Notes: generated by a model not told the origin, from the sequence alone. Positions 31,493 through 40,656 are shown, counted from the first letter of the stretch. The stretch is 64,000 nucleotides of DNA from Ahrensia sp. (GCA_002698425.1 NZXU01000087.1:1-64000), one strand, 5' to 3'. Program-made: numbers and translations.

Positions 31493-32569
31493 ATGCGGAT
31501 GAAATTGACGGTTGCCGGCCTGATGGCCGCGACATTGCTGGCCGGAACGGTTGGCACGCAGGCCGAGACTTTGCGCCTGCTTACCTGGGGTGGCTACGCG
31601 CCCGAAAATGTTATCGCCAAGTTCAATGAAAAATATCCCGATATCGATGTCGAGGTGACGCTCTCGAACAACGAGGAAATGGTTGCGAAACTGCGCGCGA
31701 CCGGGGGCGCGGGTTTCGACCTGGCGCAGCCGAGCCATGACCGCATCTATGCGCCGCAGCTCGAATACAACATCTACAAGCCGCTCGATCTATCGAAGAT
31801 CGACACCTCCGTGTTCGAGCCGAAGCTGCTCGAAGGCGTGAAGGCCAATACGACCATCGACGGCGAAGTCTATGCGGTGCCGCATCAGTGGGGCACGTCC
31901 GGCCTTATGGCCGACAAGTCGAAGGCGCCGGAGCTGAACAGCTGGGGCGATCTGTGCGATCCGAAATACAAGGGCAAGACGTCGATGCGCCTGAAGCGCA
32001 CGATCCTGCTCGGCACGGCCTATGCCATGGGCGAGGATCCGTTCGCCACCTATGCGGATCTCGACCAGTACCAGGCCCTGCTCGACAAGGTCGTCGACAA
32101 GCTGATCGCCTGCAAGGAAAACATCAAGGCCTACTGGAAGGGCGGCGACGACCTTTCGGCGATGATGCTGTCCGGCGAAATCGTCGCGTCCGAGACGTGG
32201 GATTCGACGGCCTACAAGCTCTATAACGAGAACAACAACATCGTTTTCGTTCCGCCGGAGACCGGTGCGCTTGCCTGGATCGACACCTTCGTCATCCCGC
32301 GCAAGGGCGAGGCCGACGATGCCGCCTACAAGTGGATCAACTTCGTCACCCAGCCGGAAATCTCTCAGATGATGTCGGCCAGCACCGGCGCCATCGTCGC
32401 CGTCAAGGGCGGCAAGGATTTGCTGCCCGATCACCTCAAGGCCGCCGTCAACGCGGCATTCACCGACGCGGATATCGAGAACCTGAAGTTCTTCGCCAAC
32501 ATCCCGCCGGGCGTCGAGGACATGGAAGGCAAGGCGCTGGAGAAGATCCAGGCCGCGACCGGCGGCTGA
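31493..32569 (+). CDS. Spermidine/putrescine-type ABC transporter substrate-binding protein
   Basis: A 358-residue periplasmic binding protein of the PotD/PotF type. The signal peptide ends near GTQA (about residue 24) and is followed by ETLRLLTWGGYAPENV, the typical mature start. The ATG at 31493 is preferred because GGGAG lies six bases upstream; the ATG six bases earlier sits directly on it. It heads a run of ABC, GMC and amine-oxidase-like genes, so the cargo is probably a polyamine or related cation. Confidence 0.93.
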   Translation: MRMKLTVAGLMAATLLAGTVGTQAETLRLLTWGGYAPENVIAKFNEKYPDIDVEVTLSNNEEMVAKLRATGGAGFDLAQPSHDRIYAPQLEYNIYKPLDLSKIDTSVFEPKLLEGVKANTTIDGEVYAVPHQWGTSGLMADKSKAPELNSWGDLCDPKYKGKTSMRLKRTILLGTAYAMGEDPFATYADLDQYQALLDKVVDKLIACKENIKAYWKGGDDLSAMMLSGEIVASETWDSTAYKLYNENNNIVFVPPETGALAWIDTFVIPRKGEADDAAYKWINFVTQPEISQMMSASTGAIVAVKGGKDLLPDHLKAAVNAAFTDADIENLKFFANIPPGVEDMEGKALEKIQAATGG

Positions 32570-32585
32570 TCGCCCGAACATGATC

Positions 32586-32621
32586 CGGCAGGCGGCCTTG
32601 CTTCGGCGCGGCCGCCTGCCG
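32586..32621 (+). repeat. Intercistronic stem-loop after the second substrate-binding protein gene
   Basis: A perfect 12-bp inverted repeat (32586-32597 with 32610-32621) with a 12-nt loop lies 16 bp after the stop codon. It has no T-tract. As in the other two ABC operons of this window, it sits exactly between the binding protein and the next component. Confidence 0.7.
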
Positions 32622-32652
32622 ACCTGCAATCCAGTACCAGGCGGGCCCTCAC

Positions 32653-33762
32653 GTGACCGACACTGCCGTCTCCGATCTCGAATGCAGTGACGTCTGCAAG
32701 AAATTCGGCTCCTTCGAAGCGGTGAAGGACGTATCGTTCGAGATACCGAGCGGTTCGTTCTTCTCGATTCTCGGCCCTTCGGGCTGCGGCAAGACCACCT
32801 TGATGCGGATGATCGCCGGCTTCGAGGAGCCGACTTCGGGCGACATCCATATCAAGGGCCGCTCCGTGCTGAACGTGCCGCCCAACAAGCGCAATGTGAA
32901 GATGGTGTTCCAGCACCTCGCGCTGTTCCCGATGATGAACGTCTTCGAGAATATCGCCTATGGCTTGCGCTGCATCGGCACCGACCGTGACGAGATCAAG
33001 CGCAAGGTCCAGGACGTGCTCAACCGCGTCGCCCTGCCGGATGTCGGCAACCGCGAGATCCACCAATTGTCCGGCGGCCAGAAGCAGCGCATCGCGATCG
33101 CCCGCTGCATGGTGCTCGATCCCGACGTGCTGCTGCTCGACGAACCGCTCGGCGCGCTCGATCTGAAGCTGCGGGAGGCCATGAAGATCGAGCTGAAGCT
33201 GCTGCAAAACCAGTTCGACACGACATTCGTCTATATCACCCATGACCAGTCGGAAGCGCTGGTCATGTCGGACCATGTCGCGGTGATGAACAATGGCCGG
33301 TTCGAGCAGATCGGCACGCCGCAGGAGCTCTATCACCAGCCGAAGACCGCCTTCGTCGCCGGCTTTGTCGGCGACGCCAATCGCTGGTCGGGCAAGGTCA
33401 CCGCGGTGAATGGCGGCGAGGCCATGGTCGAAACCGAGGGCGGCATGGCGGCGCGCTGCCGCTCGGGCGAGGGGTCGTCCATTGCGGCCGGCGACGCGGT
33501 GACGCTGTTCGTGCGGCCCGAATTCATCGATCTCGGCCATGGCCGCGGCGTCGAGGCCGAGAACAGCCTCTCCGGCAAGGTCGACAGCCTGTTGTTCAAC
33601 GGGGCCAACAGCCGCGCGCTGGTGCGGCTCGATTCCGGCGATCTCGTCGAAATCGACATCACGCTGACCGGCGGCGCCGACGATGTGAAGGAGGGCGAGG
33701 AGGTCAAGCTTTCCTGGCAGGCGGAAAACGCGGTCTGCTTCAAGTCCGGAGCGGGTCTATGA
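32653..33762 (+). CDS. Polyamine-type ABC transporter ATP-binding protein
   Basis: A 369-residue ATPase of the PotA/PotG type. Walker A GPSGCGKTT, signature LSGGQKQRIAIAR, Walker B LLLDEPLGALD and switch His in YITHDQSEA are all intact, and a C-terminal TOBE-type domain begins at about residue 275. The start is a GTG at 32653. Its stop overlaps the next ATG (ATGA). It energises import by the two permeases that follow. Confidence 0.94.
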   Translation: MTDTAVSDLECSDVCKKFGSFEAVKDVSFEIPSGSFFSILGPSGCGKTTLMRMIAGFEEPTSGDIHIKGRSVLNVPPNKRNVKMVFQHLALFPMMNVFENIAYGLRCIGTDRDEIKRKVQDVLNRVALPDVGNREIHQLSGGQKQRIAIARCMVLDPDVLLLDEPLGALDLKLREAMKIELKLLQNQFDTTFVYITHDQSEALVMSDHVAVMNNGRFEQIGTPQELYHQPKTAFVAGFVGDANRWSGKVTAVNGGEAMVETEGGMAARCRSGEGSSIAAGDAVTLFVRPEFIDLGHGRGVEAENSLSGKVDSLLFNGANSRALVRLDSGDLVEIDITLTGGADDVKEGEEVKLSWQAENAVCFKSGAGL

Positions 33763-34628
33763 ACCAGCGGGACGCGAGACGGCTGTCGCTGATCCTTTTG
33801 TTCATGCCGTTTGCGCTGTGGATCCTGCTGCTCATCCTGCTGCCGCATATCGGCATGGGCGTGCTTTCGCTGCGCGAGAAAATCGCGCCGCGCCAGTATG
33901 AATTCGGTTTCGCCAATTACATCGCCTTTTTCCAGGAGCCGATCTACTGGCACATCATGACACGGACGGCGGTCATGTCGCTGATCGTCACGGTGCTTGC
34001 GCTGCTGGTCGGATTTCCGGTCGCCTATTACATCGCCAAGATCGCCGGCCCGCGCTCGCGCGGGGCGCTGTTCATGTTCTGCCTGATCCCGCTCTGGGTG
34101 AGCGACCTGATCCGCGCCATGGGATGGATCCTGCTGTTGCGCGAGACCGGCGTGATCTCCGGCCTTTTGCAATGGTCTGGCCTCGCCAGCGAGCCGGTCG
34201 AAATGCTCTACAACGACGCCGCCGTGATCGTCGGCCTGGTCTATACGGTGATGCTGTTCATGATCGTGCCGCTGACCTCGACGCTGGAGGGGATGGACCA
34301 CTCGATGATCGAGGCGGGCTACAATCTCGGCGGAAACGGCTTCACCGTCCTGCGGCGCATCATCGTTCCCTACGCGATGCCGGGCATCGTCTCCGGCTGC
34401 ATCATCGTCTTCATGCTGACGGCGGGAAGCTATCTGACGCCCGTCTTGCTGGGCGGAAAATATTCGAGCTGGTTCACGCAAACGATCTACGACCAGTTCA
34501 TCACGCGCTACAATTGGGAATCCGGCGCGGCCTTCGGCTTCCTGCTGCTGATCTTCACCTCGCTCGTCGTCTGGGCCGGGCTGAAGCTTTCCGGCCAGTC
34601 CCTCTCCAGCACCGTGGCGCGGAGCTGA
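33759..34628 (+). CDS. Polyamine-type ABC transporter permease (PotB/PotH-like)
   Basis: A 289-residue inner-membrane permease with about six membrane segments. The EAA loop reads MIEAGYNLGGNGFTVLRRI, in the usual position before the last two helices. The ATG overlaps the stop of the ATPase gene. It pairs with the next permease to form the channel for the compound bound by the PotD-like protein. Confidence 0.93.
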   Translation: MNQRDARRLSLILLFMPFALWILLLILLPHIGMGVLSLREKIAPRQYEFGFANYIAFFQEPIYWHIMTRTAVMSLIVTVLALLVGFPVAYYIAKIAGPRSRGALFMFCLIPLWVSDLIRAMGWILLLRETGVISGLLQWSGLASEPVEMLYNDAAVIVGLVYTVMLFMIVPLTSTLEGMDHSMIEAGYNLGGNGFTVLRRIIVPYAMPGIVSGCIIVFMLTAGSYLTPVLLGGKYSSWFTQTIYDQFITRYNWESGAAFGFLLLIFTSLVVWAGLKLSGQSLSSTVARS

Positions 34629-34632
34629 TCCT

Positions 34633-35493
34633 ATGGCGACCACGAGCGGAAACAGGGCGTTCATGCTGGGCTATCGGCTCTATATGGCCGCGTTCCTGAT
34701 CTTTCTCGTCGCGCCGCTGATCTCGGCCGGCATCTTCGCCTTCAACGATTCCGTCTTCCCGTCGCTGCCCTGGAAAGGCTTCACGCTCGACTGGTTCTTC
34801 GGAACAGAGGAACCGATGCTCGGCATGTTCCACGACAAGCGGCTGCTGCAAGGGCTCTACAACTCCTTCCTGATCGCTCTGTCCGTCTCCCTGCTGTCGG
34901 TGTTCGTCGGCACCTGCAACGCCTTCCTGTTCGTGCGCTCCAGCCTGCCGGCGAAGAACTTCTTCTACATCATCATGGTTCTGCCGCTGGTCATTCCCGG
35001 CGTCATTCTCGGGATCTCCATCCTCGTTCTGGCCAGCACCGTGGCGAACACGCTGGATGATTCCTACGGCATCGATCTCGGTTTCCTGCGACCCGGTATC
35101 GTGCTGGTGGTCCTCGGCCAGTTCTCCTTCATCGCGACGATCACCTCGCTGGTGATCACGGCGCGGCTGCGGAAGTTCGACGCGACGATGGAGGAGGCCG
35201 CCTACAATCTCGGCGCCAGCCGCTTCCGCGTCCTGCGGACGGTCACGCTGCCCTATCTGCGGCCGGCGATGATCGCCGCCGGCATCGTCGCGTTTCTCGT
35301 TTCCTTCGAGAATTTCAACACGACGCTGTTCCTCGTCGGCTCGGAATCGCCGCTGACCATCACGATGTTCGACCGCATGGCCAAGGGCGGCTCGACGCCG
35401 GTGCTCAATGCGGTGTCGTTCTTCCTGATGCTCGGATCGGGGGTTCTGGCGCTCGTTTCCGTTCTCGTTCAACGCGACAGGACCGCCCGGTAG
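34633..35493 (+). CDS. Polyamine-type ABC transporter permease (PotC/PotI-like)
   Basis: A 286-residue permease with about six membrane segments and an EAA loop EEAAYNLGASRFRVLRTV. The segment LVSFENFNTTLFLVG near the end is typical of PotC-type subunits. It follows the first permease by 4 bp and precedes the GMC oxidoreductase gene by 7 bp, so transport and oxidation genes are almost certainly on one transcript. Confidence 0.93.
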   Translation: MATTSGNRAFMLGYRLYMAAFLIFLVAPLISAGIFAFNDSVFPSLPWKGFTLDWFFGTEEPMLGMFHDKRLLQGLYNSFLIALSVSLLSVFVGTCNAFLFVRSSLPAKNFFYIIMVLPLVIPGVILGISILVLASTVANTLDDSYGIDLGFLRPGIVLVVLGQFSFIATITSLVITARLRKFDATMEEAAYNLGASRFRVLRTVTLPYLRPAMIAAGIVAFLVSFENFNTTLFLVGSESPLTITMFDRMAKGGSTPVLNAVSFFLMLGSGVLALVSVLVQRDRTAR

Positions 35494-35500
35494 AGCCAGG

Positions 35501-37123
35501 ATGCAAGCGTTCGATTTCGTCATTGTCGGCGCGGGGTCGGCTGGCGCCGTGCTCGCGAACCGGCTTTCGGAGAACGGCAGGTTCAGCGTCTGTCTGCTGG
35601 AAGCCGGCGGCTCCGACAAGAATTTCTGGATCTGGATGCCGATCGGGTACGGCAAGGCGTTTTACCACGACCGGCTGAACTGGATGTACCGTACTGAGCC
35701 GGATCCGGGTCTCGACAACCGGGTCGGCTACTGGCCGCGCGGCAAGGTGTTGGGCGGGTCGAGCTCGATCAACGCGATGGTCTTCATCCGCGGCCAGCAT
35801 GCCGATTTCGAGGACTGGAAGGAAATGGGCAATACCGGCTGGGGCTGGTCGGACGTGCTGCCGTATTTCCGCCGGATGGAGTGCTTCGACGGCGGCGCCG
35901 ACGACTATCGCGGCGGCGACGGGCCGATCCATGTCTCGACGGTGAAGACCCTGCTGCACCCGCTCTGCGACATCTTCCTGGAAGGGGCGCGGCAGGCCGG
36001 TTTTTCGGACAATGCGGATTTCAACGGCGCCGACCAGGAAGGGATCGGCTGCTACCAGATCAACACGAAGAACGGTTTTCGCATGTCGACCGCGCGCGCC
36101 TATCTGGCGCCGGCGCGGCGGCGCGAGAACCTGTCGATCGTGACCGGCGCGCATGCGACGCGGGTGATCATGGACGGTACGCGCGCAACCGGCGTCGCCT
36201 ATCGCCGGCAGGGTCGGGAGCACATCGTGACGGCGCGCCGCGAGGTGATCGTCAGCGCCGGGGCCGTCAACTCGCCGCAACTGCTGATGCTGTCCGGTAT
36301 CGGCCGGCCGGAGGATCTGAAGGCGCAGGGTATCGATATCGCCATCGCCCGCAACGGCGTCGGCTACAATCTGCAGGACCATCTCGGCCTCGACTATCTC
36401 TACCGCTCGAACGTGCCGACCCTGAACACCATGCTGCGGCCCTGGTGGGGCAAGCTGCGTTACGGGGTCTACTACGTCATGACGCGGTCCGGTCCGCTGT
36501 CGCTGAGCGTCAACCAGGCGGGCGGCTTCGTGCGGTCCTCGCCGGAGCGGGAGCGGCCGAACATGCAGCTTTATTTCTCGCCGGTCAGCTACACCAAGGC
36601 GCCGAAGGGCAGGCGGCCGTTGATGAGCCCGGACCCGTTTCCCGGCTTCCTGCTGGGTTTCCAGCCGACGCGTCCGACCAGCCGCGGGCATATCACCCTG
36701 CGGTCCTCCGATCCCTTCGCCGCGCCGGCGATCCATCCCAATTCGCTGAGCACCGAGCATGACCGGATCGAGATGATCGAGGGCAGCCGGCTGATGCGCT
36801 CGATCGCGGAGACGCCGGCCATGCAGGCGGTCATCGACGGTGAGATCGTGCCCGGCGCGGCGGTGTCGAGCGACGAGGAGATGCTTGCCGATATCCGGCA
36901 GCGTTGCTCGACCGTGTTCCATCCCGTCAGCACCTGCCGCATGGGGCGCGATCCTGACAGCGACGTGGTCGATCAGCGGTTGCGCGTTCATGGTGCGCAG
37001 AACCTGCGCGTCGTCGATGCGTCAATCTTCCCGACATTGACATCGGGGAACACCAACGCGCCGGCCATGATGGTCGGCGAGAAGGGCGCCGACCTGATCC
37101 TCGAAGATCATCGGGCGGGATAA
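35501..37123 (+). CDS. GMC family oxidoreductase (choline-dehydrogenase-like)
   Basis: A 540-residue flavoenzyme of the glucose-methanol-choline family, expected to oxidise an alcohol to an aldehyde. The FAD motif GAGSAGAVLANRLSE is at the N-terminus, VLGGSSSINAMVFIRGQ follows, and the catalytic His region VFHPVSTCRMG and the VVDASIFPTLTSGNTNAPAM motif lie near the C-terminus. It is close in size to BetA, but the substrate need not be choline. Its operon context suggests an amino-alcohol delivered by the upstream transporter. Confidence 0.93.
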   Translation: MQAFDFVIVGAGSAGAVLANRLSENGRFSVCLLEAGGSDKNFWIWMPIGYGKAFYHDRLNWMYRTEPDPGLDNRVGYWPRGKVLGGSSSINAMVFIRGQHADFEDWKEMGNTGWGWSDVLPYFRRMECFDGGADDYRGGDGPIHVSTVKTLLHPLCDIFLEGARQAGFSDNADFNGADQEGIGCYQINTKNGFRMSTARAYLAPARRRENLSIVTGAHATRVIMDGTRATGVAYRRQGREHIVTARREVIVSAGAVNSPQLLMLSGIGRPEDLKAQGIDIAIARNGVGYNLQDHLGLDYLYRSNVPTLNTMLRPWWGKLRYGVYYVMTRSGPLSLSVNQAGGFVRSSPERERPNMQLYFSPVSYTKAPKGRRPLMSPDPFPGFLLGFQPTRPTSRGHITLRSSDPFAAPAIHPNSLSTEHDRIEMIEGSRLMRSIAETPAMQAVIDGEIVPGAAVSSDEEMLADIRQRCSTVFHPVSTCRMGRDPDSDVVDQRLRVHGAQNLRVVDASIFPTLTSGNTNAPAMMVGEKGADLILEDHRAG

Positions 37124-37126
37124 GTC

Positions 37127-38428
37127 ATGGACAGGGACGCGCTGTTTACTCCCGTCTTCAAGACCACGCCCTACTGGTGGGAGGCCTCGCCGCCGATGCG
37201 CGGGGCGGAGCCGGACCTGCCGGCGGAGGCGGATGTCGTCGTCATCGGCGCCGGCTATACCGGGCTGAACGCCGCGCTGCAGACCGCGCGCGAGGGGCTG
37301 TCGACGCTCGTCATCGATGCCGAGGAGATCGGCGGCGGCTGCAGCACCCGGAATGGCGGGCAGGTCTCGACCAGCATCAAGCCGGGATTTGCGACGCTGA
37401 AGCGGCGCTATGGCGAGGAACTCGCCCGCGCCCTGCTGCGGGAAGGGCAGGCTTCGCTCGACTACGTGGCGAGGCTGGTCGCCGACGAAGAACTCGACTG
37501 CGATTTCCGCGAGGTCGGGCGCTTCCACGGCGCGCACATGCCGCATCTCTACGCCAAGCTCGAAGAGGAATGCCGCACGCCGCATCCCGTCTGGAACACG
37601 GACGCCTATGCGGTTCCGAAGTCCGACATGGCGGCGGAACTCGGCACCGAGGCCTATCATGGCGGCGTCGTCTACCCGCATCACTGCAGTATCGACGCCG
37701 GCAAATTTCACGCCGGTCTGCTAGCGCGCGTGCTTACTGCGGGCGCCGTCGTGAAGGGCCATTGCCCGGCGGTCTCGATCGAAAGGACGAGGCCGGGCTT
37801 CATCGTCAACACGGCCAGGGGGCCGGTGCGGGCGGGCAAGGTGATCGTCGCCACCAATGGCTATTCCGGGCCGCTCGCGCCCTGGCAGCAGCGGCGGATC
37901 ATCCCGATCGGCTCCTATGTGATCGCCACGGAGGAACTGGCGCCGGAACTCGTCGACCGGCTGTTTCCGACCGACCGGATCCTCTCCGACACCCGCAAGC
38001 TTGTCTATTACTACCGGCTTTCGCCCGACCGGAAGCGGGTGCTGTTCGGCGGGCGGGTGTCGCTCAGCGAGACCGATCCGAAAAAGAGCGCGGTCAAGCT
38101 GCACCGGTCGATGACGGCGTTGTTTCCCGAGCTCGAAACAGCGCGCATCAGCCATTCATGGATGGGGTTCGTCGGCTATACGTTCGACACGCTCGCCCAT
38201 TGCGGCGAGGATAACGGGCTCTTTCACGCGATGGGATATTGCGGCTCCGGCGTCGGCATGGCGAGCTATCTCGGCATGCGGATGGGGGTGAAGGCGTCCG
38301 GCCGGGAGAAAACTCTATCGGCCTTCGAGCGGATCGCCTTTCCGACACGGCCGCTCTATTCCGGCAATCCGTGGTTCCTGGCGCCGTCCGTTCTCGTCTA
38401 CCGGATGCGGGATCGTTTCGGCGTCTAG
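37127..38428 (+). CDS. FAD-dependent amine oxidoreductase (PuuB/OrdL-like)
   Basis: A 433-residue DAO-family flavoenzyme. It begins with the TPYWWEASPP block usual for gamma-glutamylputrescine oxidase-like proteins, then the FAD motif VVIGAGYTGLNAAL and GCSTRNGGQVSTSIKPG. Relatives oxidise C-N bonds of N-modified amines or glutamylated polyamines. The protein is the last of the polyamine-type operon and starts 3 bp after the GMC gene. The exact amine is unknown, and no PuuA-type ligase is present in the window. Confidence 0.92.
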   Translation: MDRDALFTPVFKTTPYWWEASPPMRGAEPDLPAEADVVVIGAGYTGLNAALQTAREGLSTLVIDAEEIGGGCSTRNGGQVSTSIKPGFATLKRRYGEELARALLREGQASLDYVARLVADEELDCDFREVGRFHGAHMPHLYAKLEEECRTPHPVWNTDAYAVPKSDMAAELGTEAYHGGVVYPHHCSIDAGKFHAGLLARVLTAGAVVKGHCPAVSIERTRPGFIVNTARGPVRAGKVIVATNGYSGPLAPWQQRRIIPIGSYVIATEELAPELVDRLFPTDRILSDTRKLVYYYRLSPDRKRVLFGGRVSLSETDPKKSAVKLHRSMTALFPELETARISHSWMGFVGYTFDTLAHCGEDNGLFHAMGYCGSGVGMASYLGMRMGVKASGREKTLSAFERIAFPTRPLYSGNPWFLAPSVLVYRMRDRFGV

Positions 38429-38494
38429 GCGTAATCGATCGGACTCCAAGTCTTGGCCGGGATCGCAAATCCGCCATCGCCTGCAACTCTTTTT

Positions 38495-38526
38495 GCATTG
38501 CACAATTTTTTCGCATGCGCAAAATG
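38495..38526 (+). promoter_or_regulatory. nasT upstream element shared with the nrtA upstream region
   Basis: The word GCATTGCACAA occurs at 38495-38505 and again at 40418-40428. An overlapping 24-bp block at 38503-38526 matches 40408-40431 at most positions when one gap is allowed (CAATTTTTT, GCAT, then TGC-CAAA-TG). The repeat at the two transcription units of one regulon suggests a regulatory element. No binding protein can be named. Confidence 0.4.
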
Positions 38527-38531
38527 GAAGC

Positions 38532-39137
38532 ATGTCCGGCCGTCTGCCCAGCGTCCTTGTTCTCGACGACAATTCCGTGCGTGCCGCCATTATCGAGGCA
38601 GGGCTGCGCGAGGCCGGGCATGACCGCGTCACGGTGATCACCGAGATTGCCGGAATCGCGGGCAGGATCGCGGCGTTGGAGCCGGATGTCATCGTCATCG
38701 ATCTGGAGAATCCGAACCGCGACATGCTGGAAAACATGTTCCAGCTGTCACGTGCGGTGAAGCGGCCGATCGCGATGTTCGTCGATCGCTCCGACCGCGA
38801 TTCCATCGAGCAGGCCATCGACGCGGGCGTCTCGGCCTATGTTGTCGACGGCCTGCGACGCGAGCGCGTCAAGCCGATCCTCGACATGGCGATCAGCCGG
38901 TTCAACGCCTATTCGCGGCTCGAGCGCGAATTGGAGGATGCACGCTCGGCCTTGCAATCGCGAAAAGTCATCGATCAGGCGAAGGGGCTGCTTATGCGTT
39001 CGCGCGGCATGAGCGAGGAAGACGCCTATGCGTTGCTGCGCAAGACGGCGATGAACCAGAACCGCAAGATTTCCGAGGTTGCGCAAAGCCTCGTGCTTGC
39101 CGCCGACATGCTGGGAAAGGGTGAAAGCGATGGCTGA
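38532..39137 (+). CDS. nasT: ANTAR-domain antiterminator NasT
   Basis: A 201-residue RNA-binding response regulator for nitrate/nitrite control. An N-terminal receiver-like domain (about 1-120) holds Asp57 in VIDLEN. The C-terminal ANTAR domain (about 140-195) has the KVIDQAKGLLMRSRGMSEEDA signature and the LLRKTAMNQNRKISEVA helix. In the known mechanism NasS binds NasT until nitrate or nitrite releases it, and free NasT prevents termination in the nas leader. The ATG at 38532 gives the family N-terminus. It overlaps nasS by 8 bp. Confidence 0.95.
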   Translation: MSGRLPSVLVLDDNSVRAAIIEAGLREAGHDRVTVITEIAGIAGRIAALEPDVIVIDLENPNRDMLENMFQLSRAVKRPIAMFVDRSDRDSIEQAIDAGVSAYVVDGLRRERVKPILDMAISRFNAYSRLERELEDARSALQSRKVIDQAKGLLMRSRGMSEEDAYALLRKTAMNQNRKISEVAQSLVLAADMLGKGESDG

Positions 39138-40338
39138 CTTCGAGATCGCAGCCGGCTTCATCCCGCTCACCGACAGCGCCATCCTCGTTGCGGCGCGCGA
39201 ATGCGGCTTTGCCGAGGAGGAAGGGATCGCTCTGACGCTTCTGCGCGAAACCTCCTGGGCCAATATCCGCGACCGCATGGCCATTGGCCAGTTCGAGGCC
39301 GCGCATATGCTGGCGCCGATGCCGATCGCCTTTGCGCTTGGCCTGACCCCGCTGTCGCTCGATGTCGTCGTGCCGATGGCAATGGGGCTTGGCGGCAATG
39401 CCGTCACGGCGAGCGCCGAAATTTCCGACGCCATGCAGGCGACCTTACCCTTCACGCCGCCGGACCCGGTCGGGGCGGGGCACGCGCTCCGGTCTGTCAT
39501 CGCGGCGCGCAAGGCTTCCGGCGGACCGTTGCTACAGTTCGGCGTCGTCCACCCCCATTCGGGGCACAATTTCGAATTGCGCTACTGGCTTGCGGCGTCC
39601 GGTATCGAGCCGGAGACAGATGTCGAGATCGTCATCGTGCCGCCGCCTTTCATGCCCGATGCGCTCGCGTCCGGCCAGATCGACGGTTTCTGTGTCGGCG
39701 AGCCGTGGAATTCTGTTGCGGTCTCGCAGGGAGCCGGCCGTATCGCCACGACAAAATCGGCGATCTGGAAGTCAAGCCCGGAAAAGGTACTCGGGGTCCG
39801 CGCTGACTGGGCGGAGCGCAATGAGGAGGGTGTCACGAAGCTTGTCCGGGCGCTTTATCGGGCGGCGAAGTGGTGCGGCGATGCGGCGAACCACACGGCG
39901 TTGGCCCACATTCTTTCCCGGCCCGAATATGTCGGCCAGCAACCGGCGCTGATCGCCCGTGCGCTCGACGGCAGGGTTGTGGGTGGCGTTCCGGCGCCTT
40001 TCTTCGAGCCCTTCGCGGACGCGGCCACCTTCCCGTGGCAGAGCCATGCGCTCTGGTTCTACAGCCAGATGGTGCGCTGGGGACAGGTCGGACATTCGCC
40101 CGGAAACGCCGAGATCGCGCGGCGCTGCTACCGTCCGGACATCTACCGTGCCGCGCTTCGACCGCTTTCGGTCGCGATACCGGCCGCCAACGCGAAGGTG
40201 GAAGGTGCGCTCACCGCCAGGGAGCCGGTCGGGGCGACAGGCGGCACCTTGCAGCTGGGTCCGGACGGCTTTTTCGACGGGCGTATATTCGATCCAGACC
40301 GGCTCGATTCCTATCTCGAAGAGCAGGCCGGCCAATAG
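39130..40338 (+). CDS. nasS: Nitrate/nitrite sensor NasS (NrtA-like, cytoplasmic)
   Basis: A 402-residue protein homologous to NrtA/CmpA binding proteins but without a signal peptide: it starts MADFEIAAGFIPLTDSAILV. Conserved ligand-site segments such as FGVVHPHSGHNFELRYWL and PPPFMPDALASGQIDGFCVGEPWN are shared with the transporter protein encoded downstream. This is the expected form of NasS, which senses nitrate/nitrite in the cytoplasm and holds NasT inactive. The ATG at 39130 lies inside the end of nasT, giving tight stoichiometric coupling. Confidence 0.94.
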   Translation: MADFEIAAGFIPLTDSAILVAARECGFAEEEGIALTLLRETSWANIRDRMAIGQFEAAHMLAPMPIAFALGLTPLSLDVVVPMAMGLGGNAVTASAEISDAMQATLPFTPPDPVGAGHALRSVIAARKASGGPLLQFGVVHPHSGHNFELRYWLAASGIEPETDVEIVIVPPPFMPDALASGQIDGFCVGEPWNSVAVSQGAGRIATTKSAIWKSSPEKVLGVRADWAERNEEGVTKLVRALYRAAKWCGDAANHTALAHILSRPEYVGQQPALIARALDGRVVGGVPAPFFEPFADAATFPWQSHALWFYSQMVRWGQVGHSPGNAEIARRCYRPDIYRAALRPLSVAIPAANAKVEGALTAREPVGATGGTLQLGPDGFFDGRIFDPDRLDSYLEEQAGQ

Positions 40339-40564
40339 GGTGAATGTCGCATCGAGGATGTGCGCCAAAATTTGAGCACGACTCATGTTCGCCTATTTTT
40401 TGAGCGTCAATTTTTTGGCATTGCACAAATGACGCACAGGAATGTTGGCGCGAGGTCGCCATGCTGAACCCTTAACCTATTGAAAAATAACGATCAGGCT
40501 TTCGAAAATAAAACTGGCACGCCATGTGCTTTACTTTCGACAGCCACTGTAGGCTTCAGAATTC

Positions 40565-40599
40565 GCGTCCAAGGAAGGGCGCTCCCAAGCAAAGCTGCT
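40565..40599 (+). ncRNA. ANTAR target: two-hairpin antitermination element for NasT
   Basis: Hairpin P1 has a 6-bp stem (40565-40570 with 40577-40582) and the hexaloop AAGGAA. Hairpin P2 has a 3-bp stem (40588-40590 with 40597-40599) and the hexaloop AAAGCU. The linker is five nucleotides. Both loops carry A at position 1 and G at position 4, the defining pattern of ANTAR-bound leaders. The 3' side of P2 is shared with the terminator stem, so the two structures exclude each other. P2 is short and would depend on NasT binding. Confidence 0.8.
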
Positions 40600-40656
40600 G
40601 ATCCCGCGTGTCCGGCTCCCGTCGGCCACGAAAGGATTGGCGGCTTTTTTGTTTTT
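40594..40656 (+). terminator. Leader intrinsic terminator controlled by NasT
   Basis: The 11-nt arm 40594-40604 pairs fully with 40634-40644, with three G-U pairs. It is followed directly by six T residues at 40645-40650 and five more at 40652-40656. The first six bases of the 5' arm are also the loop end and 3' arm of antiterminator hairpin P2. Without NasT this should stop transcription before nrtA, 40 bp upstream of its start. Confidence 0.8.

Noticed and set aside
40408..40431. Sigma54 (-24/-12) promoter upstream of nrtA
   Set aside because: A TGGCAT element is present, but the required GC about 10 bases further downstream is missing.
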